Origin: Xiphydria camelus
Lineage: Eukaryota > Arthropoda > Insecta > Hymenoptera > Xiphydriidae
Length of the DNA: 64,000 nucleotides
Assembly (NCBI GenBank): GCA_963678675.1
Contig: OY783197.1
Coordinates: 11,838,304 to 11,902,303 of the forward strand
Direction of reading: 5' to 3'
The notes under the pieces were generated by a model. The model ran no database searches. It was not told where the DNA came from and saw only the letters and a list, made by a program, of their open reading frames with translations. Position 1 is the stretch's first letter, and each line of letters starts with the position of its first letter. The position numbers and the translations under genes were made by a program. This document shows, piece by piece, positions 1-11,394 of this stretch.

Positions 1-219
1 ACTAACTTTATTAAATATTCGTGGTTCAAGAGTGGATATATATTGAGGAGACCTCCTGAATTTGAACATCCTGTAGAATTTTGTTTTGCACAGGACTCGG
101 AACCACGATGCCACATATGTGGCGATATTGCCGTTATTACGTGTGCTTGGTGTAAGAAACAACTTTGTATGAAACATTTTTTCACGGAATACCATTATTG
201 TCATAATTATGAGCCATAG
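1..219 (+). pseudogene. piggyBac-like transposase, C-terminal end (partial, enters from left edge)
   Basis: An open frame runs from base 1 to a TAG at 217-219 (72 codons), too short and lacking a start to be listed as a full gene. It ends in a cysteine-rich block with pattern C-x2-C, C-x2-C, C-x2-H and H-x-C (CHICG, CAWCKKQLC, KHFFTEYHYC). That spacing fits the zinc-binding domain at the C-terminus of piggyBac-family transposases, which binds the transposon ends in the nucleus. An AATAAA follows at 236-241, a plausible polyadenylation signal. The catalytic DDD core would lie to the left of the window, so whether the gene is intact cannot be judged. No stop or frameshift is seen in this part. 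Another zinc-finger protein is possible; the family call rests on recalled resemblance. Confidence 0.5.
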
Positions 220-890
220 AAGTTGAACTTTATTAAATAAAAGAAAAGTGGCATTAAAATACATAGAAGTAATAACCCCCGACCTATCCCGTCACTGCCA
301 TTGGTAGCCCGCTCATTATCAGACATAAAAGTTAGAAATTTGCAAAACTGTAGGAGGGAAATATATCATGTCATACATGGTTGAATTTGTAATAAAATTT
401 CCTAAATTTTTGTCCACATGACTAAACCGAAATTTCGAAAAATTAGATAAAAAAATTTTTTTTTTTTGAAAAATAATGCTTTCTTTCAAAATCTGTTTAG
501 GGGATTTTATTATACTAAAAAAACCAAACAAAACGTACATTGAAAGTTTTCATCTATCTCGCTTCGTTTCGGAGATAGCTCGAAGGGGGTGAAAATTCAG
601 GGGTCCATTTCACCCCCTTAAACCAAAATTGGGCCGCTATAAAAAAATAGGGGTCTCTTATTTTTCGATAAACTTTAAATTTACGAAGTTTCATCAAGAT
701 CGGAAGCGGCGGCCTCGAAACGTTTCCTTGTAAGTCGTGGGAGAAGAACAAATCATCGGAGTAACTACAATATCGGGGTAACTATAATACTTTATTTCTA
801 TTTTTTTTCTCATCGGTGCTTGCCCTCTGCCTTCCTACTACAAGTTTCGATTTATATACTAAATTTTATTTTATTTTTAGTTCATCGCCT
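220..890. other. No gene seen; transposon-like non-coding sequence
   Basis: AT-rich sequence with a poly-T tract near 450-467 and a phrase (cgaagtttcatcaagatcgg, about 676-695) of the sort common in insect repeat elements. Short minus-strand reading frames here have no recognisable domain. Confidence 0.4.
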
Positions 891-1140
891 TCACTCCATC
901 GCCTTCGACTTCTTCACCCAGTGAGGATTTCTCACGGACCAATAGTGGGCGTTGTGATTATTCACTAATCCTTCGTTGTAGAATTTCGATTCATCTGTGA
1001 ACAAAATCTTCTGACGAACGAGGGATCGTCCACTTGCCGTTCCAAAAACCAGTCGGAATAGTTCATTCGTCTCGAGCTGGATTTGCTTTCTCCGGTGCAT
1101 GTATGTACTTCATTTTAAAAGGATGAACATTCTTTTCTAT
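891..1140 (-). pseudogene. Tc1/IS630-type transposase fragment (DDE domain start)
   Basis: Read on the minus strand, the segment encodes HPFKMKY, then in another frame MNYSDWFLERQVDDPSF, then LFTDESKFYNEGLVNNHNAH followed by YWSVRNPHW. The order HP-(F/Y)-K, FC/YSDW-F, (L)FTDES, N-x-HN-x-HYW and NPHW is characteristic of Tc3-like/IS630-superfamily transposases. The aspartate in FTDES is the first catalytic residue. At least one frameshift separates the WFLERQVDDPSF part from LFTDES, and the rest of the catalytic domain is missing, so this is a dead relic. Related fragments occur at 24974-25090, 41745-41858 and 42379-42450. Confidence 0.72.
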
Positions 1141-1420
1141 TTCTTATAGTCTTATTCTCTCTAGGAGAGCATCGATGTTCCACTGCTCTCGTATTCTTTC
1201 AGGTCTTTCTAAAATAATTATAGAAATCACATATATAATTCAGCTCTGACAAGTACAATCTTATCGAGCTGTCTTATTGAGCTGTTTCTTTCAATGTAAT
1301 GATTCCAAAATGTTTCTATAACGTTTTGCAACTTTGTGAATTTATCGAGAAAGATATATTTCTAACATAGGGTAGTGTTCAAAAATATTGCAAAATATCG
1401 CAAGAATATCAGAAAAATTA
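1141..1420. repeat. Family B repeat arm
   Basis: Matches, with drift, the arms of the foldback at 23815-24965 and the copies at 39785-40140 and 42469-42640: shared words include ttcagctctgacaagtacaa and tcttatcgagctgt, then the block around ttgcaaaatatcg. It continues directly from the transposase relic, as it does in the other copies. Confidence 0.6.
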
Positions 1421-1939
1421 CTTGTAAAGACGTGTTTTATGGGATGTAATTTCTTAATTAAATATTTGTTAAGATAATTTAACATAAATCTCACTTTCGT
1501 AATTTCTGTCGGTTATGAGACTGCTGGATTGCCGTACCTTTGGTCCAATATTGAAAATATTGTGTTGCCAAGTCTCTCACCGTTAATATGGCGTGCTAAT
1601 GGTTTGCGAAGTCAAAACGAATTTCATGACAATATTACGTTGCAACTATACGGTAAAACCCAATTTACTTATTTTTTACATAATCCTTAATATTTCATCT
1701 GTCAAATTACTAGTCTTTCAAAGTCTAAAGTTGGCGGAATGTGTGTTAAAGTCAGTGATAATCTACCTTAGTACAATCGTCTGCCATAAGGCGATATGTT
1801 AAAAGTGGTCAACTTTAGAATAAAATAACGAAGAAACTATAGACGGTCTATATATTGCTCAAATTTTCGTATTAGTTGTGTAAAGTATTCGTGTATATCA
1901 TATAAAAAAATTAGGGCTGTAAGTTGGTTTTCGTCTGAT
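1421..1939. other. No gene seen; one short shared repeat
   Basis: The only recognisable element is a piece at about 1520-1558 (ggattgccgtacctttggtc and following) that recurs at about 8441-8478, so it is repeat DNA. The two overlapping short reading frames show no domain. Confidence 0.4.
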
Positions 1940-2190
1940 AGTCGAACCTCCTTAAAGCAGGAATAGTTGGAACGAAAAGCCCATATTGTAATGAAAGTAC
2001 TATGGATACTATGGATGAAGGCGCTCGCTGACAAGACTGACATTCTCCGATGTCCATCGAGTCATCTTTTTACGGACAGGACACGAGTTAGATCCTCTTC
2101 GGTTGCACCTGTACGAGATGATATGTCAGAAAATCGTGAGTCTTTATGAAAATTTTCTAACCTACTCGTTCTGCAGTAATACTTAATAAT
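1940..2190. repeat. Family F foldback, single arm
   Basis: Homologous to one arm of the foldbacks at 7713-8418 and 22316-23127. Shared words are cgatgtccatcgagtcatct, ctcttcggttgcacctgtac and ctaacctactcgttctgcag. The partner arm is missing here, so it is a truncated copy. Confidence 0.7.
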
Positions 2191-2215
2191 AAAAAACTAT
2201 TCTCCTACATGTACA

Positions 2216-2423
2216 CCCGGGGACACGGCATCTGTCGCTGGTGATTGTTTTCAAACGTTGTTTTTAAACGTACTAACCAATAATTAATAATCCTCATGCT
2301 TTCATTAACGAGAGTAGACGCCACCGTAGCTAATGAGCGCATGAGAATTAATTATTCATTGGTTATTACGTTTAAAAATAACGTTTAAAAAAAGTCACCA
2401 GCAACAGATACCGTGTCCCCGGG
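2216..2423. mobile_element. 208-bp palindromic MITE (family L) inserted in family K
   Basis: Begins CCCGGGGACACGG and ends with its complement, with long imperfect arms meeting near 2320. It is bounded on both sides by TGTACA. The uninterrupted family K copy at about 43711 reads ctacatgtacatattctcc, with a single TGTACA. This shows the element as an insertion with TGTACA duplicated, or with a shorter duplication that cannot be resolved because the target itself is palindromic. Confidence 0.72.
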
Positions 2424-2821
2424 TGTACATATTCTCCCGATGAATAAATTCCAAAAAGTAGTGAAATCCCCACAAAAACAGATCCTCTGTAAAAAAGGCG
2501 GTATGTTCATTCAGTGCCAACAAAAATTGATACGTAAAATACTTCCCAAAAAAGATTTGAAATCAATTAAGATCGCCATGTTCAAGATTTATACATAAAA
2601 AGTAAAAGGCATCATTTGAAAGGAAAATTATTGTAAATCAAGTTACTAAAAAATTCGGCTAAAAAATTTATAAAAAAAATTTTAATAAAAAAGAACGCCG
2701 CGTTTTTTTCTTCAAAATAAAAAATTCAGACACCAAATTATACTCCGTTTATGCACTTATGATTTTAAATAAATTCATACACTTATTTGATACCAGCAGT
2801 ATATAGTGGACAAAATATGAA

Positions 2822-3084
<263 letters not shown>

Positions 3085-3540
3085 TAAACGCGGCAAGTTC
3101 TTTTTTATTAAAATTTTTTAATAAATTTTTTAGCCGAATTTTTTAGTAACTTGATTTACAATAATTTTCCTTTCAAATGATGCCTTTTACTTTTTATGTA
3201 TAAATCTTGAACATGGCGATCTTAATTGATTTCAAATCTTTTTTGGGAAGTATTTTACGTATCAATTTTTGTTGGCACTGAATGAACATGCCGCCTTTTT
3301 TACAGAGGTTAAATTTTACAAATTCCCCACTGCTAGCATTTATCGGGCATGGAAGCGTGATAAACGAATGTCATAAGCCTTTGAGACTGTGGTCTGAGCT
3401 ACAACCTTTGAGGTTATGGTTATTTTTAGTGTTTCGGGATTATTTATCTCTTCAACACATTGAATACATGACCTGAGTGAAACAGTTTTTCACTTTTATC
3501 TTCATTTTGGCCTTCAGAGAGTGGGGGTATTTTGATTTAA

Positions 3541-4257
3541 GGGGTTACATCTAGTTGGCGGCCGAAAAAAAGGCGTGTTTTTGTGAATTTTTTTTGGGAA
3601 AATGGTTGCATGTTTCGAACTGTTTTTTTTTATAGTAAAGGGTATATCTTTGACTATGTTTCATAATTTTTATACTGGAAAAAATTCACAAATGTAGCAG
3701 ATATAATGTATTTCCCGGACCGCTGTTCAAAAAAGGCTTTCCGCGGTGACCACTGTAACTTCCACACCAATCATCTGACATCAAAAAACAAAATAAATTA
3801 CGTTTTTGTATCGTATTATCTAGTCCTTAATCGAAGGATTTAATAAAATATTAATTTTTGAAAAAATGGTCGGCGATCGAAAGTGAAAGTCTAAAATTCG
3901 GTGAAAAATCACTTAATTTTCCTTGATATAAAAAAAGTATGCATCGAAAAAAAAATCCTTCGATTAAGGACTGCCTTTTGATATAAGAAAAAAAGTATGC
4001 AAAATTTCAAGTAAATCGGTCCACTCATTTTTGAGATATCGTGGTCACCGATTTTGAAGAAGCCGTTTCGAGAAAAACGCGTTTAACTCGGTTATACTTG
4101 CGTCGCGCGACTCTCAGAACGTAACTGTAAAAACGGCCGTAACTCGCTTAATTTTGAACGGATCGATTTGAAATTTTCAGAGAATATTTTTGAAAGGTTA
4201 TACTTTAAGAATCCGTCGAAAACGAAAAATCGATTTTTTCTGACTAGATGTAACCCC
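3541..4257. mobile_element. 717-bp piggyBac-type MITE with TTAA duplication
   Basis: Starts GGGGTTACATCTAGT and ends with the exact complement ACTAGATGTAACCCC. It is flanked by TTAA at 3537-3540 and 4258-4261, the signature of piggyBac-superfamily transposition. There is no reading frame of note inside, so it would have been mobilised by a transposase encoded elsewhere. The first and last 15 bases match perfectly, suggesting a fairly recent insertion. Confidence 0.88.
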
Positions 4258-4261
4258 TTAA

Positions 4262-4682
4262 GATGTCCAAGGATTCATCTTCTTCAGATGATGAACAACC
4301 TTTGTCATCGCAATATGTTCGCGGTACTTTGATTCATACAGATGATTGGTGATGATGTATGTAGTGTTAAATTTTCAGTTTTATTTCTGTTTCAAAATAT
4401 TCGTATTTCTCATGTAAGCCAATTACATCATAATATTTGTAAATTTTCACTCTAAAAATTGCATTTAAGTTATTATATGCTCTATTATTTGGAAAAGCGT
4501 CGGGGTATGTTGGATCCCGGTTCGCATCTAAGAGTAATTGCTGAAGAACTTCAGTGTAATGAGAGAACTGCGACGATAGATTGCTCTTGAATGGATCCTG
4601 GTAGGAATAGAATCAAGACGCCAGAGGATTCAAAATTCTCCATAAAGTATGTAATAATATGTCCTACGTCGTAAAACTTCCA
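4262..4682. other. Gap: one 29-codon reading frame, no recognised gene
   Basis: A frame at 4263-4352 (+) starts right after the MITE and encodes an acidic Ser/Asp-rich start (MSKDSSSSDDEQPL) before stopping. It is too short to assign and may be chance or a broken exon. Nothing else is recognised. Confidence 0.3.
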
Positions 4683-4962
4683 GGTTTCCATAGTTTTCGG
4701 GGAGGGTGTTCCATTTTATTGTTTCCGGTGTTCAGGTCTTTCGCTCCATAGTCTTCGGTTTCTAACTCTTCCGCTCTATAGTTTTCGGTATTCTGGTCTT
4801 CAGCTCCCTAGTTTTTGGTATCCAGGTCTCCTGCTACGGGGCAAAAGACCTGGATACCGGAAATTATGGAGCGGAAGACCTTATTGAAAGTTATGGAACA
4901 AAAGACTTTGATATCGATAATTAAGGAGCGGAAGACCTGGATACCGGAAACTGTGAGGCTGA
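4683..4962. repeat. Inverted minisatellite, about 30-bp unit
   Basis: From about 4683 to 4835 a unit resembling ggtattctggtcttcagctc + catag repeats head to tail. From about 4845 to 4962 the same unit repeats in the opposite orientation (gacctggataccggaaa, atggagcggaaga). The array therefore reverses direction near 4840 and could fold into a stem. Confidence 0.75.
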
Positions 4963-5430
4963 AAAATAGTTTTCGTGAAAGTATTGACCACCGTGTACAT
5001 ACACAACATTGAATTTTAACTGCAAATATTTGACATGTTTCAGATGAGAATGTTTTTGGAAAAGGCAACGCTTGGCCTACTCCTCTTTTGTACTTGAGTT
5101 GCATGCACATACAACAGGCGTAAACGGGCGAAAATTCTTAAACTTATAAACTTCCGGTTATGTAAATCGAATTTTCGATGGCTTGTTGTATTCGAGTTAA
5201 TAGTTAATTACTTTTTGTACTATAATAAATAACTATTATAAGTTAAAACTAAAAGATACACGTCGGTTCCAGAAATCGGAAGTGGATATTGAACAATTAT
5301 TAGGTACGTTGTTTGCGCCAAATCAAATGGTACAACTTTAGTTAAAGAAGTTTTTCTGAAATCACGCTCGTTTAGGAGATATATGCTACTGCTCACGGTG
5401 GTTAGGAGAGACACCTGGTATAGATATACC
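4963..5430. other. No gene or named element seen
   Basis: Unremarkable sequence between the minisatellite and the next family K copy. The short reading frames on either strand have no recognisable motif. Confidence 0.35.
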
Positions 5431-6776
5431 CCACAAAAACAGATTCTTTGTAAAAAAAAGGCGGCATGTTCATTCAGTGCCAACAAAAATTGATACGTAA
5501 AATATTCTCCAAAAAAGATTTGAAATCAATTAAGATCGCCATGTTCAAGAGTTATACAGGGTGTTCGGAAAAAACACCGACACAGAAATAGGGGTGATAG
5601 GTTACGTCATTACAAGTATTTTGATATAAGGGACCTATACCCGCAAGCGCCCCCTTCTGGAGATATCAACTTTTCAAGTTTATAACGACCGAGGTTGATC
5701 AAAGTAGAATAATATTTTTAGAAACGTATCAAGATTATAACGAGATACAAAAACAATGTACTACAGCAAATGCTCAAAATGACGGCCACCCATGTCCATG
5801 CAACATCGGAAACGATTCTGGATAGATGTGCGTACTCTATCCAGAATCGTTTCCGATGTTGCATGGACATGGGTGGCCGTCATTTTGAGCATTTGCTGTA
5901 GTACATTGTTTTTGTATCTCGTTATAATCTTGATACGTTTCTAAAAATATTATTCTACTTTGATCAACCTCGGTCGTTATAAACTTGAAAAGTTGATATC
6001 TCCAGAAGGGGGCGCTTGCGGGTATAGGTCCCTTATATCAAAATACTTGTAATGACGTAACCTATCACCCCTATTTCTGTGTCGGTGTTTTTTCCGAACA
6101 CCCTGTATATAAAAAGTAAAAGGCATCATTTGAAAGGGAAATTATTGTAAATCAAGTGACTACAAAATTCGACTAAAAAAATTTATTAAAAAATTTTAAT
6201 AAAAAAGAACTTGCTGCATTTAAGTTTTCATATTTTGTCCACTATGCCGAAAAATTGGTAGTGCTTGGACGGTGTTAGAGTGATTCATAAATTGCACTGC
6301 CGAAGTCAAATTCAGAGAAATTCAGAAGGCCCCCGCCTGATCGGTTTCTCGTACGACATTCGGTATACTGGTGGTATCATATAAGTGTATGAATTTATTT
6401 AAAATCATAAGTGCATAAACATCGAGTATAATTCTGTCTGAATTTTTTATTTTGAAGGGAAAAAACGCGGCAAGTTCTTTTTAACTAAAATTTTTTTATA
6501 AATTTCTTTAGTCGAATTTTGTAGTCACTTGATTTACAATAATTTCCCTTTCAAATGATGCCTTTTACTTTTTATATATAACTCTTGAACATGGCGATCT
6601 TAATTGATTTCAAATCTTTTTTGGAGAGTATTTTACGTATCAATTTTTGTTGGCACTGAATGAACATGCCGCCTTTTTTTTTACAGAGAATCTGTTTTTG
6701 TGGGGGGATTTCACTACTTTTTGGAATTTATTCATGAGGAGAATACGTACATGTAGGAGAATAGCTTTTTATTACT
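5431..6776. mobile_element. Family K foldback element, copy 2
   Basis: Left arm at 5431-5556 plus 6108-6235, and inverted right arm at about 6465-6776. It ends in ggagaatagctttttatta, the complement of the left end of copies 1 and 3. The loop (about 6240-6460) carries a phrase shared with copies 1 and 3 (tgaatttatttaaaatcata). The left arm is interrupted by the TA foldback at 5557-6105. Confidence 0.75.
5557..6105. mobile_element. 549-bp TA-flanked foldback (family I, copy 1) inside family K
   Basis: TIRs begin CAGGGTGTTCGGAAAAAACA, and TA lies on each side (5555-5556, 6106-6107). This is the Tc1/mariner-superfamily target. The two halves are near-perfect inverted copies meeting at about 5830. 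Each half ends with the same stretch that encodes the C-terminal tail of a Tc1-like transposase (CMDMGGRHFEHLL and stop), so the element is an inverted duplication of a transposon 3' end. Family K copy 1 gives the unoccupied target (tatacataaaaagtaaaagg). Confidence 0.85.
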
Positions 6777-6780
6777 AACT

Positions 6781-7712
6781 AGCAGCCCGTCCCGGCTTCG
6801 CACGGGTAGATTGTGGATTGATTTTGTCCGTCCACCATTGTTTAAATACATTTTTAATACAAAACTTGTAGTATTTTTCCCGGGCTACGCAATGGTCATA
6901 TTGGATTTGACCTTGACCATGACCTTCAAGGTTATATCGAGGTCAAATTAATTTTTTTTCACGTTCAAATGTGTCCTTGACCATTTTTTTCATGTTACCT
7001 TTATTGTCAGCAGAGGTCAAACTTAGGTCAAGTATAGTTCGACTTTTTGAGCACCCTGTATAAGATTTACTAACTCAGAAACCTTCGCGGATATGCGTCC
7101 AACTGTTCCCCAAATTTTCATCGCAATCGGATGAACGGTTTAGGAAGGCATAATAATCATCCGTACCGGTACTTTTTGAACACCCTGTATAAGATTTACT
7201 AACTCAGAAACCTTCGCGGGCATGCGTCCAACCATTTCCCAACTTTTCATCGCAATCGGATGAACGGTTTAAGAAGGCATAATAATCATCTGTACCGGTA
7301 CTTTTTGTGAACACCCTGTATAAGATTTACTAACTCAGAAACCTTCGCGGACATGCGTCCAACCATTCCCCAACTTTTCATCGCAATCGGATGAACGGTT
7401 TAGGAAGGCATTTGATATTACCTTAAAGGTCACGGTCAAGGTCAAATCCAATACGACCACTGGGTAGCCAAGGGAAAATCCTTAAAGTTTTGTATTAAAT
7501 ATTTTTCTCTAAAATGTTTTCCCGCTGAGATAATCGGCCGTACCGGAACTTTTTGAATACCCTGTATAAGATTTACTAACTCAGAAACCATCGCAGGCAT
7601 GCGTCCAACCATTTCCCAAAATTTCATCGCAATCAGATGAACGGTTTAGGAAGGCATACGAGACATACAGACAGACAGACAGACAGACAAACATTCATTT
7701 TTATATATATAG
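6781..7712. repeat. Interspersed repeat with internal about 130-bp tandem units (family M)
   Basis: Starts cagcccgtcccggcttcgca and ends in a CAGA run followed by a short AT tail. The interior holds repeated blocks, each beginning caccctgtataagatttact at 7052, 7181, 7312 and about 7559, with spacings of 129, 131 and 247. Each block contains ccttcgcgg and tcgcaatcggatgaacggtt. An inverted partial copy lies at 21165-21320. I cannot assign a class, and there is no reading frame of note. Confidence 0.6.
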
Positions 7713-8418
7713 ATTGTAAGTGTATTATTGCAGAACGAGTAGGTTAGAAGATTTTCATGAAGACTCACGATTTTCTGACATGTCATCTCGTACAGGTGCA
7801 ACCGAAGAGGATCTAGCTCATATCCTGTTCGTAAAAAGATGACTCGATGGATCGGAGAATGTCAGGCTTGTCACCGAGCGCCTTTCACCCATAGTACTTT
7901 CATTGCAATATGCGATTTTCGTTTAAACTATTCCTGCTCTAAGTAACTTTTACTTCTTTCAAAGCATTTACCTTGTACGAATTGTTGATCGTAGGGGGCA
8001 ACGATCAATGATTGTGACTAATCGTAGATAAATTATTCCTGCGATGATGTTCCAGTTGCACACCAATATTGCCTTTTAGTTTTAATAGACGAACTTGTCT
8101 ACGACGAGTCTCTATTATCGATCGCTGCCTCCTACCACGAACAGTTCATAAAAGGTGATTACCTTGAAAGAAGTAAAATTTATTTAACGCTGGAATAGTT
8201 GAATGACACGAGAAGCGCGTATTGCAATAATTAATGTATCGTGGGTAATAGGCGCTCGGTGACAAGCCTGACATTCTCCGATGTCCATCGAGTCATCTTT
8301 TTACGGACAGGACACGAGCTAGATCCTCTTCGGTTGCACCTGTATGAAATGACATATCAGAAAATCGTGAGTTCACGAAAATCTTTTAACCTACTCGTTC
8401 TCCAGTAATACTTACAAT
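7713..8418. mobile_element. Family F foldback, complete copy
   Basis: Two inverted arms: gcagaacgagtaggttagaa near 7732 against ctaacctactcgttctccag near 8390. The outer ends are attgtaag and cttacaat. The arms diverge by scattered substitutions. No coding capacity is seen. Other copies are at 1940-2190 and 22316-23127. Confidence 0.75.
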
Positions 8419-8565
8419 TAATATACCTGGAAGTTGAAGCAACAGGATTGCCGTACCTTTGGTCCAATATTGAAAATAAATCTTCTCAAGGCTGAATACG
8501 ACTTGGGCATGTTTCAGCGTACAATTAGCTAGATCCAGCTCGACGAATGAACTATTGTGACAGTG

Positions 8566-9742
8566 CTCGGTGAATGTGACAGACGCTCTGACAGCTAGCT
8601 ATTATCAAATCGTTTGGATTTTTTTAAATAATCAAGATAGTGCACGGAAGCAGTGTCATTTTTCTCTGGTTCCTGGTGCATGAAGAGCAGGAAAGGAGAC
8701 ATCTGTATCTCGGAAGAAGTGGCATCAGACAAGTTACTTCCTAACTGACTGTCTTAACCTCATTTTCATCCCTTATACAGAACAAATATCTTTGTGGTTA
8801 TTCTATTTTTTGTTTTCAGCGCCATACGAGAACGGGACGGATTGATGGAAATTTGATTTTTCTTCGCAGTCAAAAATCAACCTAGGTAGAAAAGAATTCT
8901 CTAGAATTGCGGTACAATGCCACGGTATGAATATCAGGTTCTACCGACATGACATGCTTCGACAAGGTCTGTATCAACTTTAGCGGTATATTGGGGGCAC
9001 TGCACTAATCCTGTGGCACATTTTTCTATCTGGGAAAGCATATTATTATGGTAGTACAGCTGTGCAGCGTTTCGATAATATATAACTGGAACTTGTCGAA
9101 GCATGTCATGTCGGTAGAACCTGATATTCCTACCATGGCATTGTACCGCAGAGTTCTAGAGATTTTTAATTCCGGCATATTGGAGGTAAAAAAAATGCAT
9201 GTAAACTGTCAGTACGGGAAGACGGTATATTATCGGAACGCTGTACAGCTGTACTACCATAATAATATGCTTTCCCAGATAGAAAAATGTGCCACAGGAT
9301 TAGTGCAGTGCCCCCAATATACCGCTAAAGTTGATACAGACCTTGTCGAAGCATGTCATGTCGGTAGAACCTGATATTCATACCGTGGCATTGTACCGCA
9401 ATTCTAGAGAATTCTTTTCTACCTAGGTTGATTTTTGACTGCGAAGAAAAATCAAATTTCCATCAATCCGTCCCGTTCTCGTATGGCGCTGAAAACAAAA
9501 AATAGAATAACCACAAAGATATTTGTTCTGTATAAGGGATGAAAATGAGGTTAAGACAGTCAGTTAGGAAGTAACTTATCTGATGCAACTTCTTCCGAGA
9601 TACAGATGTCTCCTTTCCTGCTCTTCATGCACCAGCAACCAGAGAAAAATGACACTGCTTCCGTGCACTATCTTGATTATTAAAAAAAAATCAAAACGAT
9701 TTGATAATAGCTAGCTGTCAGAGCGTCTGTCATATTCACCAC
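8566..9742. repeat. 1.18-kb foldback with about 505-bp arms
   Basis: Left arm about 8566-9070 and right arm about 9238-9742 are inverted copies (cattattatggtagtacagc region against its complement). The loop (9071-9237) holds a third, right-oriented fragment of the same sequence (gaagcatgtcatgtcggtag), so three copies of that piece lie within 500 bases. The 108-codon plus-strand reading frame at 9048-9374 lies across this palindrome and is probably spurious. The outer part of the arms matches family J at 25540-25800 and 39270-39500. Confidence 0.8.
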
Positions 9743-10340
9743 TATTGAGATCCACTACTCCGATTATACTGAATTTTCACTTTTTATTAACAAGCGCGTC
9801 CGAGGATCGGAAAAATGCGACGGAAATCGTTTCGCGAATGGAAATATTTTTTAATTTTGAAAAACAACTAAACATTCAAGGAATATATTCTCTCAGACAC
9901 TCTCACGTACATTTTTGATGGCGTATGCGTGTGGCCGCATCTGTGTACACATTTCCGACCATGGCCGAATACCGCCGAAGACAGGCGGAATTTTTGTGAG
10001 ATTTTGACATATATATATCGCCCGAGAAATCGGATTCTCGACTTTTGAGGCGCGAGGGGCGTGGCTTCACGTTGCTAAGGAAAAATCTCTGTTAATATGT
10101 AACTTACAACATTTACTCTGGTCTCTATCGATAGAGAATAGTCGATTTATATGGCGTAACTAAGCATAGTTTTGGTTATAACCGTATATTTATTGAGAAA
10201 ATTCGATGTTAAAATTGAGGGGTGAAGGGGGGGCAGACATTTTTCCTGTAAAGAACACGGGTGCTCGCGGCGACAACGCTGGCGGCGTCGTTCTGACGAC
10301 TTGAATGAACATGCCGCGAGACACTACCGTGTCTCTTGAT
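9743..10340. mobile_element. Family J element, copy 1 (terminal stem-loop)
   Basis: Homologous over its length to 25800-26802 and, inverted, to 38397-39290. The end is a stem-loop, GAGACACTACCGTGTCTC at 10318-10335, followed by TTGA and then T. All three copies lose similarity immediately after that T, so this is a true element end. No coding region is recognised. The class is uncertain; see the finding on its terminus. Confidence 0.65.
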
Positions 10341-10344
10341 CTAC

Positions 10345-10430
10345 GTGGGTCATTTGAAAAGTTTCCGGCCTTTTTAGGAATAACACATATATCAAGGTAA
10401 AAAAAATGTATTTCTCAACATAGTCTCGGA
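10345..10430. mobile_element. Mariner 3'-end fragment
   Basis: Contains gaaaagtttccggccttttt and tttctcaacatagtct, the same sequence that ends the mariner relic at 12745-13350. It is a short detached end with no coding sequence of note. Confidence 0.55.
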
Positions 10431-11014
10431 TAATCGAGAATTAATTAATGTAGCTGTGATATTACAGAGTGCGCTCGGTGATATGTCGATATCGATCGGG
10501 GGCTTCCAGGTAGATACATGACCGTCACTTCTTTCTATTTGAATTGACGTGAAATGGAATAGCAAATAATCCATGGAGAGTATTCCATACTGGTATATTT
10601 GATTGAATTTTGAAACTCATTTACTCGAGGACGGTGTAACAGATTGTTGGCGGACAAGTCACAAAAGGATCAGTATTTTACAACGAATACGCGAGTCCCC
10701 GGATGATTATAAATCGTGCAACACCCTGTATAAGAAAGATGAGGGAATAGAATGTCACCATATAGCAAACGTGGTTCATGTCGGACCGGCACAGTTTGAT
10801 CAACACTGGGTCAACATCGGCAGTCAACGTTGGGGAGCATTATCATTTCGGAGGTATATCAGAGGTAGAGCCAAAGTCGGTTTTCCAGCATCAGGCCAAT
10901 GTAGAGTCAACAGCATTGAGAGAACGTTCAGGGTTAGTGTTGAGCCAACGTAATTTAACCAATACAGGGCGCCGATAGACAACTTTTATTAGCGTTATTA
11001 TTTCGGGGGTTGAG
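10431..11014. other. No gene seen
   Basis: Short overlapping plus-strand reading frames (10603-10978) have no recognisable domain. The sequence grades into a degenerate repeat of the ccaatgttgg type further right. Confidence 0.35.
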
Positions 11015-11105
11015 CCAATGTTGGACCAAAGCCGATTCCCAATATTGGGCCAAGGTCGATTACCAATGTTGGATCAAAGTCTATTATCAATGTAGGCCCA
11101 ATCTT
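11015..11105. repeat. Degenerate minisatellite, about 28-bp unit
   Basis: About three units of caatgttggaccaaagtcga + ttac type in tandem. Looser relatives (gccaatgtagagtc, gttgagccaacg) appear from about 10870 on. Confidence 0.6.
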
Positions 11106-11394
11106 TGTCGGTACTGGCACGAAGTTGGGCCGATCGTTTTGTTTTACTTAGGTAGGTAAGGCGTGTGCAAGTACAAATGAAAAAATCGCATGATGAACGC
11201 ATTACTGTCTCTCTGTCGCATATTCTTTGTTGTCTAATCTGCCCATTTCGAATAAGCGACACAAAGACAGCACTTTTATATCCATCGTCGGGTATTCATA
11301 TAGCCATTCTTGCTCGCACTCACACGTGTCGATATCGTGCTCATATCCTAAGAGTCATCTAGTATAAACGTCGATTCCGAGAAAGATTACACAG

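Noticed and set aside
4263..4352. Small Ser/Asp-rich peptide gene
   Set aside because: Only 29 codons, no homology recognised, and it abuts a MITE boundary by chance.
9048..9374. 108-codon plus-strand frame
   Set aside because: It crosses the loop and arm of a foldback, so its sequence is largely self-complementary repeat.
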